From the NCBI GenBank assembly GCA_030068145.1, contig JAPJBO010000199.1, forward strand, positions 62,001 through 126,000: DNA of 64,000 nucleotides, given 5' to 3'. Origin of the DNA: Diplonema papillatum (taxonomy: Eukaryota; Euglenozoa; Diplonemea; Diplonemida; Diplonemidae). Position 1 is the stretch's first letter. Each line of letters opens with the position of its first letter. The position numbers and the translations under genes were made by a program. The notes below the pieces were generated by a model that did not search any database, was not told the origin of the DNA, and saw only the letters and a program-made list of their open reading frames with translations. This document shows positions 39,271 to 51,000 of this stretch, in pieces.

Positions 39271-41706
39271 TCACAAGCACCTATCCTGAAGGCCTCGCTC
39301 CTTCAACACGGTGTTGACCAGCTTGCAGAAGTCAGGGTACTGAGTGCCGCTCGAAGACAAGGAAAGCCGCCACAGCCCCAGGTTCTCGTAGTTGGGCCGA
39401 TGGTGCGCCTCGATCATGCGGACCGCCGCGTCGACCGCCGCCTGCACCTCGTCCCGGCAGGCGTGGTTCGCGACAACGAGCGCGTGGGCGCCGCCGTCCA
39501 GCGGCACGTGCGCCAGCAGCTCGATCTGCCCCAGAACGAAGCCGAGCGGATCCTCCGCCGCCAGCCCCGCCCCCGCACCGCCCAGCCCGAAGGACCGCTC
39601 GCGGTACGGACCCCGCTCCGCGAACGAAGCGGCGCACAGCCCGTGCTCGGAGGGCCCGGCGCCGGCCGCGTCGGCCGAGAGCGGAGCCGCGTACAACTCC
39701 GCCACGCCGTCGGGGAACTCTACCGACGACGGAAACAGCCGCTGGAGCTCTCGGTACGTATCTTGCGGTATCGTGTCCGCCAAAACCTTCGACTCGCAAG
39801 GTTCCGGCGCCCCGGGCCCTGACTCGGCGGCCGCCGCCCCTGGCTTCGGCGAGCCACCAGGCAACTCGGATGCTTCCGAGGAACCTGCTTCGGGTGGGTC
39901 GGATGCTGCTGATTTTCGCTTTGGTTTTCGTTGCGGCGAAGACGGATTGGGCTCGGGGGAACCCACGGAGCCTGCCCCGCCGTCGCCTTTTCCCCCCGCC
40001 GCGCCGTTCCGCTCGGGCGGGGCGGAAGAATCCCGCCCTGTTTTCACGGGCTCCGGCGGACCAGGCAAACCTCGCCCCGATGCCCCGCCGGGTGCGCCAG
40101 AGGAATCTCGCACCGGCTCGCCGCTGCCCGCGCGGCGCTCGGCCCGCCGGGTTTGCCACTCGAGGCAGCTGCGGAGGAGGGCGTTGATGGTCGACAGATT
40201 CGGGTGCATGTTCGGCTTCCCCGCGCGTTCACGGTAGATGCCGAGTCCTACCTCGTGCCCTGGGAGGGCTGTCAGGATGGCATTCGCCGCCGCGATGTCC
40301 AGCGGCAGCTCCGAGTAGTAAAACGCCGCGACTATCTGCTCCGCCACCTTCTCGTTCCCGACGGCCCCCGCGCTGTGCAGCGCCCGCAGAAACCCCCGCG
40401 AGGTGTGCGCGAAGGCTGGGGTTGCACCGTGGGGCTCGGCCGCGTACGCCTCGGCGTACAACGCGACGAAATAATCCATCTGCAGCCACAGTCCGACTAC
40501 GTCGGCGTGGCGGCCCCAGGCGTCGAGCTGGGTGAGGGTGTGCTCGTACAGCTTTTGGTGCCCGGTGCGCGCCCGCGTGTAGGTGTCCGGGAGATCTTCC
40601 CGGCGGTGGGCGTCTGCCAGCACGCGCATGACCCATCCAGCCGGCGTCGCCGCTCTGCAGTTGAAGCAGGCTGATTCAACGGCGCGCCGGCTGCCCGCGC
40701 CCTCGCGCTCGCAGTGCGCCGCGGCCGCCCGGGCGACGACCGCCGCGAGCTCCAGCTCCCCTTCCGTCAGCACCTGCCGTGCCTCCGGCAGCCTCGCGCC
40801 CGCTGCAACCGACACACGGCCCGCGTCAAACCCCGCGGAGTCCGACCCCCCGGCGATGGCCCCCGCGTAGATGGAGGTGGCGTGGAGGTTCAGCTGCGGG
40901 CCGAGCGACTGTATCGGCGACGCGAATCCTTCGGCGCCCCGCTCGTTCAGGGCGGCGAGGTTCTCGAAGACCGAGGAAAGCGAAATTGTGTTCTTCGGCA
41001 GGCCGGGGTCGGCCGTCAGGAAGGACAGGACAGGGGCGTAGTGGGGCTGCTTGTACAGCGAGAGCAGCAGGTGCTGGTAGGTCTGCGCGTTCGGCTCGGC
41101 GCCCGCCAGCAGCCGCCACCCGTAGACGAGCCACGCGAGCACTGGCGACGTGGCCCATAGGCGGGAGAGCAGCGCGTCAAGCACAGGGGAGGTGAGCTGA
41201 TCGGACAGGAGAGGCACTCCCTCTTCTAGCATCGTAGAAAGCAGCTCATCCCAGTGTGGTGTGGGGGCTGCGGTGAGGCCGAGGATGTCGATGAGCAGAG
41301 CGTATGTTTCCGGCAGGAAAGGGACGGATTCCCCGTCGAAGCGGGTCTGTACGTGCTCGAGGGCGGCGTCGTGCTCGCCGGTGGCGACGAGGGCCTGCGC
41401 TTGGAGCGTCTGCAGCAGGCCGGGCGGCGGCGGGTCGACGCCTTTGCGCGTCGAGGCGTCGAGCCACAGCTGGTGGCCCTTCGCGGCCGGGCCGCCGTGG
41501 CCGTGTGCGGCAAGCGCCCGGCACCAGCCGTGCAGCGTCCTCTTGTCGAAGCTGAAGTCGCCGGCGCCGGCCAGCTGGGCCTCCGCCGCCCGAAGGCCCG
41601 CCTGCGCCTTGGCGGTCTCGTCCGACGCCCACGGCTCGGCCTTGCCGCCCAGCTCCACCCGCATGTGGTACCATCGCCGAACCGCGCGGCAGCGGGTTCC
41701 GCGCAT
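39271..41706 (-). CDS. Pentatricopeptide-repeat-like protein, probably organellar
   Basis: The product is 811 aa from ATG 41706. The N-terminus MRGTRCRAVRRWYHMRVELG is Arg-rich and suits a mitochondrial presequence. Residues ~25-480 are paired helices in PPR-like register (RTLHGWCRALAAHG, ETYALLIDILGL, NAQTYQHLLLSLYK, NLSTINALLRSCLEW). A disordered Gly/Pro/Ser/Lys linker (~490-620) follows. A C-terminal ~180-residue domain ends LGLWRLSLSSSGTQYPDFCK plus LVNTVLKERG. PPR proteins bind organellar RNA for processing, editing or translation; diplonemid mitochondria need many such factors. The frame stays open to an upstream ATG at 41796, but that part lies in dispersed repeat R2, and acceptor cacgtgcag at ~41733 precedes 41706. 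Shards of its 5' and 3' ends flank it on both sides. Confidence 0.75.
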   Translation of the reverse strand: MRGTRCRAVRRWYHMRVELGGKAEPWASDETAKAQAGLRAAEAQLAGAGDFSFDKRTLHGWCRALAAHGHGGPAAKGHQLWLDASTRKGVDPPPPGLLQTLQAQALVATGEHDAALEHVQTRFDGESVPFLPETYALLIDILGLTAAPTPHWDELLSTMLEEGVPLLSDQLTSPVLDALLSRLWATSPVLAWLVYGWRLLAGAEPNAQTYQHLLLSLYKQPHYAPVLSFLTADPGLPKNTISLSSVFENLAALNERGAEGFASPIQSLGPQLNLHATSIYAGAIAGGSDSAGFDAGRVSVAAGARLPEARQVLTEGELELAAVVARAAAAHCEREGAGSRRAVESACFNCRAATPAGWVMRVLADAHRREDLPDTYTRARTGHQKLYEHTLTQLDAWGRHADVVGLWLQMDYFVALYAEAYAAEPHGATPAFAHTSRGFLRALHSAGAVGNEKVAEQIVAAFYYSELPLDIAAANAILTALPGHEVGLGIYRERAGKPNMHPNLSTINALLRSCLEWQTRRAERRAGSGEPVRDSSGAPGGASGRGLPGPPEPVKTGRDSSAPPERNGAAGGKGDGGAGSVGSPEPNPSSPQRKPKRKSAASDPPEAGSSEASELPGGSPKPGAAAAESGPGAPEPCESKVLADTIPQDTYRELQRLFPSSVEFPDGVAELYAAPLSADAAGAGPSEHGLCAASFAERGPYRERSFGLGGAGAGLAAEDPLGFVLGQIELLAHVPLDGGAHALVVANHACRDEVQAAVDAAVRMIEAHHRPNYENLGLWRLSLSSSGTQYPDFCKLVNTVLKERGLQDRCL

Positions 41707-41754
41707 GGCACGCCGACACCCCTCCCCACCTGCACGTGGTTTGGTTTCGAACTG

Positions 41755-41880
41755 TTTTGTTTTGCGATAACCAGTGACTATCTCCTTAGAGAGCATCTTT
41801 GCTACAGCTTAAAGGGAACGTTGGCAGCGGTTTGACCTAAACGCGTACAAGCCAAATCGCACAAACAAAAGCACAGGACA
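41755..41880 (-). repeat. Dispersed repeat R2 abutting the PPR-like gene
   Basis: This is the inverted copy of 25783-25910. The same junction between R2 and the gene's 5' end is repeated at 42465-42590, so R2 was already present when the gene's 5' end was duplicated. Confidence 0.75.
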
Positions 41881-42061
41881 GTGCCTCGCCCAAGCTCGTT
41901 TCCCCGGCTTAAGGCAGGCACTCAACATTCCCTTGCACTAGTGCTATCAGTTACAAAGACGTGTTCTTACTTCTCCCTTTCTTCTAGGCAGTTCTCGTCA
42001 GACAATACGAAGAGCAGAAACTCTGGCGGGTAGGGTGTGTACAAGGGCTCAGTGCCCTTGC

Positions 42062-42460
42062 GTGTTGAGGCGTTGTGCTCGCCGGTGGCGACGAGGGCCT
42101 GCGCTTGGAGCGTCTGCAGCAGGCGGGGCGGCGGCGGGTCGACGCCTTTGCGCGTCGAGGCGTCGAGCCACAGCGGGTGGCCCTTCGCGGCCGGGCCGCC
42201 GTGGCCGTGGGCGGCGAGCGCCCGACGCCAGCCGTGCAGCGTCCTGTTGTTCGAAGCTGAAGTCGCCGGCGCCGGCCAGCTGGGCCTCCGCCGCCCGCAG
42301 GCCCGCCTGCGCCTTAGCGGTCTCGTCCGACGCCCACGGCTCGGCCTTGCCGCCCAGCTCCACCCGCATGTGGTACCATCGCCGAACCGCGCGGCAGCGG
42401 GTTCCGTGCATGGCACGCCGACACCCCTCCCCACCTGCACGGGGTTTGGTTTCGAACTGT
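42062..42460 (-). pseudogene. Proximal shard of the PPR-like gene 5' end
   Basis: It copies 41370-41735 with the ATG, the acceptor (cccgtgcag in place of cacgtgcag) and R2 beyond. The frame is shifted at gttgttcgaagc (parent cttgtcgaagc) and the region after GEH is fused to unrelated DNA. Confidence 0.9.
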
Positions 42461-42634
42461 TTTGTTTTGCGATAACCAATGACTATCTCCTCAGAGAGAA
42501 TCTTTGCTACAGCTTAAAGGGAACGTTGGCAGCGGTATAACCTGAACGCGTGCAAGCCAAATCGCACAAACAAAAGCACAAGACAGTGCTCCTTTCAGGA
42601 CCACCATCGACAGCACCTCCTGCTATGGCGGGTG

Positions 42635-42905
42635 CCCTTGCGTGTCTAGGCGTCGAGCCACAGCTGGTGGCCCTTCGCGGCCGGGCCGCCGTGGCTGAGC
42701 GCCAGCCGTGCAGCGTCCTTTTGTTCGAAGCTGAAGTCGCCGGCGCCCGCCAGCTGGGCCTCCGCCGCCCGCAGGCCCGCCTGCGCCTTGGCGGTCTCGT
42801 CCGACGCCCACGGCTCGGCCTTGCCGCCCAGCTCCACCCGCATGTGGTACCATCGGCCACGCAGACGCCAGCACACCCACACCCCTCCCCACCTTCACGT
42901 GGTTT
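42635..42905 (-). pseudogene. Distal shard of the PPR-like gene 5' end
   Basis: It contains the KAEPWASDETAKAQAGLRAA block and the HQLWLDA block with the intervening region shortened. The ATG region is rewritten (tggccgatggtaccacatg). It diverges from the parent more than the proximal shard does. Confidence 0.85.
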
Positions 42906-42934
42906 GTAGCGTTTGTTGTGGGTTATACCCGAAC

Positions 42935-44000
42935 TTCGTGTTGTTAAGCCACACGCAATGCGCGAGGAAACTGCACCGCCCAAGTAGGACCTTCTGATCA
43001 TGATAATTTGTCCAGTTTGCCACCTGAAACCACGTCCCAGGATTCGGGCTCAGGGTGGTCAACGAAAACTCTACTTTCCCTTTCTACTTTCTCCTGCGGC
43101 CAGCAACTGGCTCGCAGTGCCGTGCTTCCGGGGCCTCCATCTACTGCTACGAGGGGACCGGAATGATGACCCGACCCACAACTCCCTGCGCAACAAGACG
43201 CACCTCAAGCTTGTGTGGGGCCGAACATGGTGCCCGAAACCTGTTCCCACTGGCTGTTCTCGTCAGACAATCAGCAGAAGGAACCCGCATGGCAACAAGC
43301 TTGAGCCGGTCCGTCCCTATCTCTTGAAACTGCATCGAAGTGCCTGCCGCTGTTTATCACAGTGAATCACGGTCCACCACAGTCTATCGGGTTCATCCCT
43401 AGTCCCTAGAGCTGCATCGAATTGCCCGGAGCTGTATTCTTCGGTCTATCAAGAGGGGATGGACCGGCTCAAAGCTGGATGGAAAAAGTTTGGACACGAA
43501 TATGAAGGGCAAGCTTTTGTTCCAGAATCTTTGGGGAGAGAGACTTGTTGTGGAGAAGGTCGGGCAACAGGGGGAGGAGGGGAAATACTCGAGGGACTGC
43601 CTTGTGCTCATTTCGAAGGAGGCTAGAGGGGGAGAAATACTCGACGTTGCTGCTTCGACTCCAAATGGAAGGGAGGAAATATAGAGGTAAGGGGCAAATA
43701 CAATACAAACACAATCTGATTTGTTCACTTACACCACTGTGTGTTGCTTTCTCACTCAGGACTTTGACCTTGTTGCGTTTGTGTGATTCGCCGTGTAGGG
43801 GTAGACCCGCATGACCTCACGTCCGTTCAACACGTGGTTCGGTAGTTACAGCACTTAGGATCCCTTCTGTTCTTTGTCGGGCAGCATCGTCGAGCATTTC
43901 CTTTCAAGCTGGCGCTTATGTAAAAAAACAATACAACTACAAAGTGGGTGTCTTTTTGGTGCCCGCCACAGAACCCAGATTTACCTGTATTTCGTGTGGG
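42935..44000. repeat. Cluster of dispersed repeats R8, R3 and R1
   Basis: 42935-43080 is R8. 43320-43480 is R3 (ctgcatcgaagtgcctgccg, agaggggatggaccggctca), also at 50715-50800 and 54840-55000. 43555-43925 is R1. Between them, 43090-43320 is unique; its open plus-strand frames are not convincing. Confidence 0.6.
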
Positions 44001-46643
44001 CTACAGCACATTTACCTCCTTTGATCTATCGCAACTGGCAGTCTCCTCAAGCATTTCCTACAAAGCAGGTGCTTATACAAAAAAAGACGATCCAGCGGCG
44101 GGGGCAGTATGCAAGCGTACAGGGGGCTACAGAGCGAAAAAAGTCGTAACGATTGGTCAAATGGGGGAGGGGGGGTTGCAAGAACGTGCTTGGAATGGAC
44201 ATGTGCTCAGCACCGCCGCACTCGTCCCTTGTTTGTCAGGCGGCTGTTGGCAGCTCCACCCTTTCTACGGGATCACAGGCAATCCGTATCGGGAGAGAGG
44301 GAGGTTTGTGTACCTGACAACGGAAGCCTTGACTTTCTGCGGGGCGCCTTGTGGATATCTCCGCAGAATCCTATACTCGTAGACTGCTTCATTCGTTAAG
44401 CAGGTCGGCTCCGTCGGCCTTCATGCATGCTTGATGCTGGCACCGCACCAAGTTTTCTTCGAAAAAAATGTGAGAGGAAAAAACACTCGAGGGCTGCCTT
44501 CTGCTTACTCGAAGGAAGCTAGAAAGCCTCGGTATTTCCTTCAAAACAGGTGCTTATACAAAAACAGAAGGGAGCGCAAGACTCCGTAGGCAAGGAGTGA
44601 ACTCATGAGGAGCTACGGCCCCTGTTCTTGATTTTACTTCGTCTCGCAGTGTTGTGCGCACCTCGATCTTCATCTCAAGGGGTCGCTCGTGGACGTAGAC
44701 CATCCATTAAGTTAGTGGGTCCTTTGGAAGAGAGGGATTTTCGGTCCTGTTTCGGTGCGAGCACAACCTTTTTTGTTTTGGTTTCAATATTTTCAACCTT
44801 CCTTAGTCACAAAGTGGAGCCCAGTCTCAGAAGCTGGAGGGAAAGAAAGTAGGCGAAGTCACATCCGGCTGGGTCTCTTACGTGGAAACGAAGAGGCACC
44901 GCGGCCCGGGCACGTGACAATAGGGTGGGTAGAAGGGAGGAATACTGTACTACTGCGAAGCTTGAGGTGTGCAATACCAATGGCTGAATGACCAACAGGG
45001 GGGAGGGGTGATGGGTGAGAAAAAGTAAGCGTTTTTGTTGTTTTTTTTGTCAGCCTAGGCGGACCTACCGCAGAAACCGGAGCCTGAGCGGAGCTTGAGC
45101 GGAGCCTGAGCGGAGCCTGTGCGGAGCTTGAGCGGAGCTTGAGCGGAGCTTGAGCGGAGCTTGAGCGGAGCTTGAGCGGAGCTTGAGCGGAGCTTGAGCG
45201 GAGCTTGAGCGGAGCTTGAGCGGAGCTTGAGCGGAGCTTGAGCGGAGCTTGAGCGGAGCTTGAGCGGTACCACCCGCCCGGCTTGTGTCTGCGACGCACA
45301 AGAACGTATCTTCATTTTGCGGATGTAATCTGCAAAGAAAACTTCGCAGAACACCGTGGACACTGGTGTTGCCTTGCGCAGCATCAAAGATTGAAGCACC
45401 AACGAGGTGGTGAAGAAAGGGAGAAAGTCACATCGCCTTATGTGGTATTCTGTCCTTCAGTATAGTCGACTAGAACCCTTCGTAGGTGGTAGCGACAGGC
45501 TTAGTCACGCGTGCAGAAGATATCTACCACGGTGTGTGGGCAGCCATGTCAAGCAGGACGGTAGTACACAGAAAGGCTTTCTGCAGCAACGTGGCAGTTT
45601 CCACGCCCAGGTCGTAAGCAAGAGCGTGAGCGGTTGTGTGATGGAGCGAGAGGCCCTGTTTCACAGTATATCATTAGTCGGTTAATATTAATCTTCTAAG
45701 ACTAGCGTCTTATACGACTAAAAAAAAGGTCGTGCGGGATGGAAGCACAGAGAAGCCGACGCACCCACAGAACCGTCTTCCGGCAGGTCAGCCCCTGTCG
45801 TCCCAAGAATAGAACAGATGGTCCTTCTCCTGTCGACAATTCACATGGGCGCGGTACAAGCGGCAAACGTTGCGTTCCAGCCTCCAGAGTCTCGTTGCGA
45901 AGGCCTTGCCTGCGGGTGTTTTTTGTGTTTCCGGCGATTATCGCGCAGTCAGTTGCCTGTGACGGCGTTCTTTTTTTCGTACGGTCGACGATATACCATG
46001 CTTTGCATCCTGGCTGAGTCTGGCGAGAAATACTCCCCTCCGGGAAAAAAATACTCAGACTGAGTCGAGCCTGAGTTCAGCCTGTGTCGAGCCCGAGTCA
46101 GTGCAACTCAGCCAGACTCAGTCTGGACTCAGGCAAACTCAGGCTGGGCGGGCTGCACTGACTCGGGTGTTGACTACTGTACTGGTACTGAACTACTGCA
46201 CCTGGACACAGTTCTGGCAGCAAGCTTGCAGATGTGCACGGTGTATCAGACAACAAATTGGGGCCCCACACACTGAAATCAAATGCTCCTAACCAGACAA
46301 AAACTGAGTGTTGCCGAAACGTAAACACCTGAAATTGGACCCTAAAGCTGGTCCAGTGCCCACCTTACAGGCAATTACCTATACATAACGCTGAACCGCA
46401 AAAAATCGCGGTTCATTGAGTATATAGGTGTCCTATACCTAAGCTTTACAAGTTGTCATGCACCTGTGTGTGTCGTGCTCAACAGCTGTGAGGTGGTTCT
46501 TGAGGTGGTGCCCAAGCACCAGATCTCCTTCCAGGTGGCTGGGCTTTAATCCTTGTGATTGCGATTGTGCCGGCACAGTACATTGAAAGGGCAGCACGCA
46601 AGATTGATAGTACTAAAAAAGGAGGTGATTCTCGTGCACACAC
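44001..46643. other. Intergenic or 3' intronic region of the IQ gene, repeat relics only
   Basis: 44160-44260 is an R4 relic and 45300-45420 a 356-bp family relic. 45920-45970 repeats 17970-18020 (gatattcgctcagtcagttg). A hairpin lies at 46087-46161 (cccgagtcagtgca against tgcactgactcggg). No gene is seen. Confidence 0.4.
45073..45268. repeat. 11-bp minisatellite, about 18 copies
   Basis: The unit is ttgagcggagc, near-perfect with cct/tgt variants at the left edge. The protein-like repeat SSAQAPLKLR in all frames is an artefact of 3 x 11 bp. Confidence 0.95.
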
Positions 46644-49238
46644 CGTCATGGCGATCCGAAGTGCCTCGCAGCCATAGCCGAGGGGCAGAGAGTTCGCTTC
46701 TCGGGGCCGGCCGAAGCCCGAGTCTTCGGATAGGGAGTGGAAGGACATCGCCGCAGAGTCGTCGCACGCCATCTGGTCGAGGAGCACACAGTCGCGGATG
46801 TAGATCGCGGCCACTTTCTGCCGCGTGTGCAACTCGCGCCGACCGGCGAGGCACCGGCCCGCCCTCTGCAACACGCACACCGCCTCATCCACCTGCTCCG
46901 CCACGTCGACCACCCCCGTCAACCCACGCTTTGCCGCCCTGTTTTCCACCCGCAACCGGCGCCCCGCATACTCCGCCGCCCCGGCCACCATCCCCCGCAC
47001 GCGCTTGCGCGCGAGGACCGAGCGGATCTTCAGCTGGATCACCAGCGCCGCCCCGTTGGCGCCCTTGAACTGTTCGCCCCGCCGCCGCGCCCTCGCGCCG
47101 CTGCGCGGCGATCGCACCGGGGAGTCGAGCACCGGCGAGGCGGGTGCCGCCGTTGCGTCCGTTCTGCCGCGCAGGGAGGCGTACGCCTGCTCCAGCTCCA
47201 GCAGCCGGCTCGAGTACGTGGCCACGTTGGCCTTCCGGACCGCCAGGCGGGACTTCGCGAAGTAGCTCCGCGCCAGGGCTTGAAACTTGATGACCGCCGC
47301 CTCGGTCATGCTGTCCAACCCGCCACCCGACCCAGTATCGTTTGCCTCTCTCCCCGGACCCCCGACGGAGTTTGCGGGCTCGGCTGCTTGCAAACCCGCA
47401 AACCCGACCCCATTGCCCAGGCCGGCGGCATTCTCATCGGGGGTTTCGTCTTCAATCCCTGGGCAAGGCCTGGCTTGCCGTTCTGCGCCGCTTTGCCCGC
47501 GCTCACCCGGCATTGAGGCAGCCGAAACCCGTCTCTGTTGGTCGGTTGGATTCCCGTGCTCCGCGTCGCCTTGACCTTGACCGGACACGGCGGCAGGAGA
47601 CGCCCCTGGCTGCTGAACGGTTTGATTCCCGCTCTCCGCGTCGTCGCCTTGACTCGGCATTGAGGCAGCCGAAACCCGTCTCTGTTGATCGGTTGGATTC
47701 CCGCGCTCCGCGTCGCCTTGACCTTGACCGGACACGGCGGCAGGCGACGCCCCTGGCTGCTGAACGGTTTGATTCCCGCTCTCCGCGTCGCCTCGGCCCA
47801 ACGCAGCCGCAGCGGACGCAACCGTCAGCGGCCCTGCCCCACCTTTTTGATGCTGTGCACCGCCTGCGACATAGCAAGGTGAAAGCTCGGAAGTGTCCGG
47901 CGGCCCGGGTTTGCGCGCGCCGCCCGCGCCGAGGAGCCTGTCGAGAGAGCTGCGGAGGCCAGCGGTGTACTCCTTCGCGTTGAGCCCCCTGGACCGGGAC
48001 ACCATGGCCGACCGGCGGGCGAGCTCGTTGCTCATGGCTTGCAGCTCTCCGCAGTGGAAGGCTAGGAGCACGTCGCTGCACTCGGCGGCGCGGCCCCGCT
48101 CGATCCGGTCCCTCTCCCTGCCCTCGCCTACCGCGAGCCCCGCCGCCGCGCCCCAGTCCGCGTGAACTTCAGCCCACGCGGCCGCGCCGGCGGACGCCGG
48201 GCGGCCCCGCTCCCGCGGCGCCATCACGCAGCCCTCCACCGCCGCCGGCAACGGGGTCGTCGCGGCGAACGCTTGCTGGCGGCGGGGGTCGTCGCTGGGG
48301 GTTCTGAGGGACGCGGAAACGCAAGAATTTAGCGGCGGCCGGGGTCCGCCGTTGGAATGGTGGCTTGTGCAACTCCCCGCTTGCTGCGGGTGGGCGGAGC
48401 GCTGCGGCCGCGCCGTGTGCGGCCGCGGGGGGTGCGCGGGCGGGTGGGGCTTGTCGCAGTGTCGCGGTGCCGTCGGCACCCGGGTCCGGAGGTGGTGCTC
48501 GCCGGCCTGCCAGAGGTGTACAACTGGCGAGCACGAGCCGGCGATGGGTTTGAGGGTGAACGGCAGGGCCACGGGGGGCGACGGCGTGAGTCCGGGGGAG
48601 GCGGCGCACGGGCGGTGCGACGCGGCGGACAGGTGCGGCGAGCCAGGTGACTTCCGCACGGTGTCAAACGCGAGTTTGTTCGCCAGCGCGAGGTGCCCCG
48701 CTGCACTCCTCGCCCGGGCTTCCCACGTCGAGAGGGAAGCGCACGCCGCCAGTTGATCGAGAGCGATCGCAGTGCGGCATTGCGCTTGCACTGTGGCTAG
48801 TTCGATAATCTCGTCCCACAGGGCATCGAACGCTTGCCGCAGGATCCCCGCGCTGCTGAGGAGGCGGGACCGGCCTTCCGCCTCCTCCGTGGCAACCCGG
48901 TGCCGCCCCGCGGTTTCCGCTATGAAAACGACGACGTGCGCCCTCCGCAGCGCCTCCTTCGCGGCGCAGAATTCCCGCTCGATGCCCTCGTCTGCGCAAA
49001 TCCCCCGGAGCAGCCGGTTCCCCCGCTCGTGCTCGCGCTTCCGCAGCAAGCCCCGGTCCACCTTCAGCAGCACCGCGCTCCCGAAGCCGTCGAGCTCGCC
49101 CCGCGTCGCCCGCTCCGCCTGCGCGGCGGCCATGCGGCCGTACGCCTCCTCCTTCTCCACCCGCGCGCACTCCTCGTAAAACAGCCGCTGGTCCTCCCGC
49201 CGGTCCGCCCCGATGAAAAACAGGTCCAAACACGCCAT
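46644..49238 (-). CDS. IQ-motif protein with internal repeats
   Basis: ATG 49238 begins MACLDLFFIGADRREDQRLF. The exon is taken to end at donor gtgtgtgc (46643) after …ALRIAMT; the frame itself runs to 46479, but that tail overlaps dispersed repeat R7, so splicing is more likely and the last exon is not found. Residues ~1-200 are helical and charged. A long His/Pro/Ser-rich region follows. Two 49-residue repeats (DAESGNQTVQQPGASPAAVS … DAERGNPTDQQRRVSAASMP) lie near 480-580. Three IQ-like motifs (IKFQALARSYFAKSRL, VIQLKIRSVLARKRVRG, VLQRAGRCLAGRRELHTRQK) would bind calmodulin or EF-hand light chains. Confidence 0.7.
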
Positions 49239-49823
49239 CGCGCGCGGCAGCGCTCACAGACCGCACACAACGTTCTCGGGAAAAAAAAAATCCACAACAC
49301 AAGATTTTTTAGCAGGTTGGCGGTTTCTATTGTTTGTTGTGCGCAGTAGACACACAAAAACGACAATGTGGCACGCACTCACACAGGAAGTGTGCGAACA
49401 GAAATACGCGCGCGTGGGCGCAGCGAAAGAGCCTCCTTTTTTCGAAGGCCAACGACGCTGGTGGTCGGCTGCTTCAGCCGTCGATCCCGAGGGACGAATA
49501 GGTGCGTCTTGCGACCGGTCCGTAAAGCGCTGGCGAAGGGCCGTACAAATCTCTCTGCCTGACCTCGGGACCGGGGGGACACCCACCAGCGAGCGCCTCC
49601 GCCGTTGGTCTGCTCCGGCTTGGCCGGAGGCGTCAAAGCTTGTCCCGCCTCCCGACTGCTCCCTCTTTCCTCCCACCCCGGTTTGCCAATGCCCTTATGT
49701 TTTAACGTTGCATATGTGCTCCCCCCTGAACCCGCAAAAGTTTTGGTTTGTCGTACGGGAGGATCCTGAGAGACGGCATCGTTTACAGCAGCGGACTGCG
49801 CTACGGTGTCGGATGTTCAGATC
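49239..49823. other. Upstream flank of the IQ gene, no clear gene
   Basis: A GC-rich patch at 49440-49680 has open frames on both strands but no splice-consistent link to the IQ exon. Confidence 0.35.
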
Positions 49824-50110
49824 CCGACGCTCTCGTTCTTGATGCAATGAAGACGTTCTTGCCGGATGATGCTCCCGCAGATGCTCGTCTTCCCTCGAAC
49901 CTGAGCCTGCGTTGTTTGCAGCAGAGGGCGGTATCTGATCATCTTGGATGCCGACGCTCTTGTTCTTGATGCAAGGAAGACGTTCTTGCCGGATAATGCT
50001 CCCGCAGATGCTCGTCTTCCCTCGAACCTGAGCCTGCGTTGTTTGCAGCAGACGGCGGTATCTGATCATCTTGGATCCCGACGCTCTCGTTCTTGATAAA
50101 ACGAAGACAG
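49824..50110. repeat. 127-bp tandem repeat, 2.3 copies
   Basis: ccgacgctctcgttcttgat recurs at 49824, 49951 and 50078. The unit also contains agatgctcgtcttccctcga. Confidence 0.85.
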
Positions 50111-50374
50111 CCGTTTCGGGTGGTGCCACGCCCTCTTCCGCTCTGGACTTCATCAGAAACGATATCAGCAACTCCGGTTCTGGTGAAGCGGTTAGGATCG
50201 GCATACTCATTCTGACGAGAAGCCTGAGATCCGCATTACCAGCGCTACCCTAGGAGTCAGCTCACACATTTGCTCAAAAGGAGGGCCAGGAAAGAGGATC
50301 GACGATCAGGTAGCGAGGGAGAGAAGACTCAGTGCATGTACATGTAACAGAACTAAGGTAGAGATATCACCCAC

Positions 50375-51000
50375 GGGTGTGAGTCTGGTTTGTCCGGCGG
50401 CTGTTTGTGGCTCGACAGCCAGGAAGGGGGGACTGCAAGAACGTGCTTGGAATGGGTATGTGCTCAACGCCGCACTGGTCCCGTCTGCGCCGTGTTTCGG
50501 TCCTTTAAGCCACAGACACATAAGGCGGACTGTCATCAGCGCGGAACCGAGTGTCTTCAGACAGGACAGCGGTGTGAGTCTGGTTTGCCACGACCACAAG
50601 TGATTATCCTTGAGTTCCAAGACGAGTCCGGAGGGCGGGGGGTGCGAAGGACTGAAAGAACGCGCTTGGGATGTATGAGCTCGGCACTGCACCTACTAAT
50701 TAAGTCAATCCCCTAGAACTGCATCGAATTGTCTGCCGCTGTCTATCACGGTGTATCATGGTCTATCGGGGGTATACAGTTCTCCATCAGGAGGGGATGG
50801 ACCGTATATGCGCCGTATTCCGGTCCTCTAAGCCATGGGCACAGTCGGCGGCTCGTCCTCAGCGCGGAAGCCCTGAGTGCCTGCCGACAGGACAGCGACT
50901 GCGCGTCTGGCTTGCCAGGCGGCTGTTCATGGCTCGTCAGAGCCAGGACCACCTGCTACTGCTACGAGAGCACGTCCTCGGGGGAGGAAGGCCCCTATGT
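50375..51000 (+). repeat. Two R4 copies and one R3 copy
   Basis: R4 occurs at 50375-50600 and, diverged, at 50805-51000, with R3 at 50715-50800 between. These are the same modules seen together at 43320-44260, so they may be pieces of one larger decayed element. Confidence 0.6.

Noticed and set aside
38862..39289. Plus-strand frames in the 169-bp repeat
   Set aside because: Repeat-driven, and the parental sequence is coding on the minus strand.
41707..41796. Upstream ATG of the PPR-like gene at 41796 as the true start
   Set aside because: It lies in dispersed repeat R2, and an acceptor-like cacgtgcag precedes the next ATG, which gives an Arg-rich presequence.
43000..43365. Plus-strand coding region
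   Set aside because: Several overlapping frames are open, parts belong to repeats R8 and R3, and no splice or start context supports a gene.
44859..45402. Open frames encoding SSAQAPLKLR-type protein repeats
   Set aside because: Open in several frames because an 11-bp minisatellite has no stop codons; no splice or start context.
46479..46643. C-terminal 54 codons of the IQ ORF as coding sequence
   Set aside because: They follow a strong gtgtgtgc donor and overlap a dispersed repeat, so they are probably intronic.
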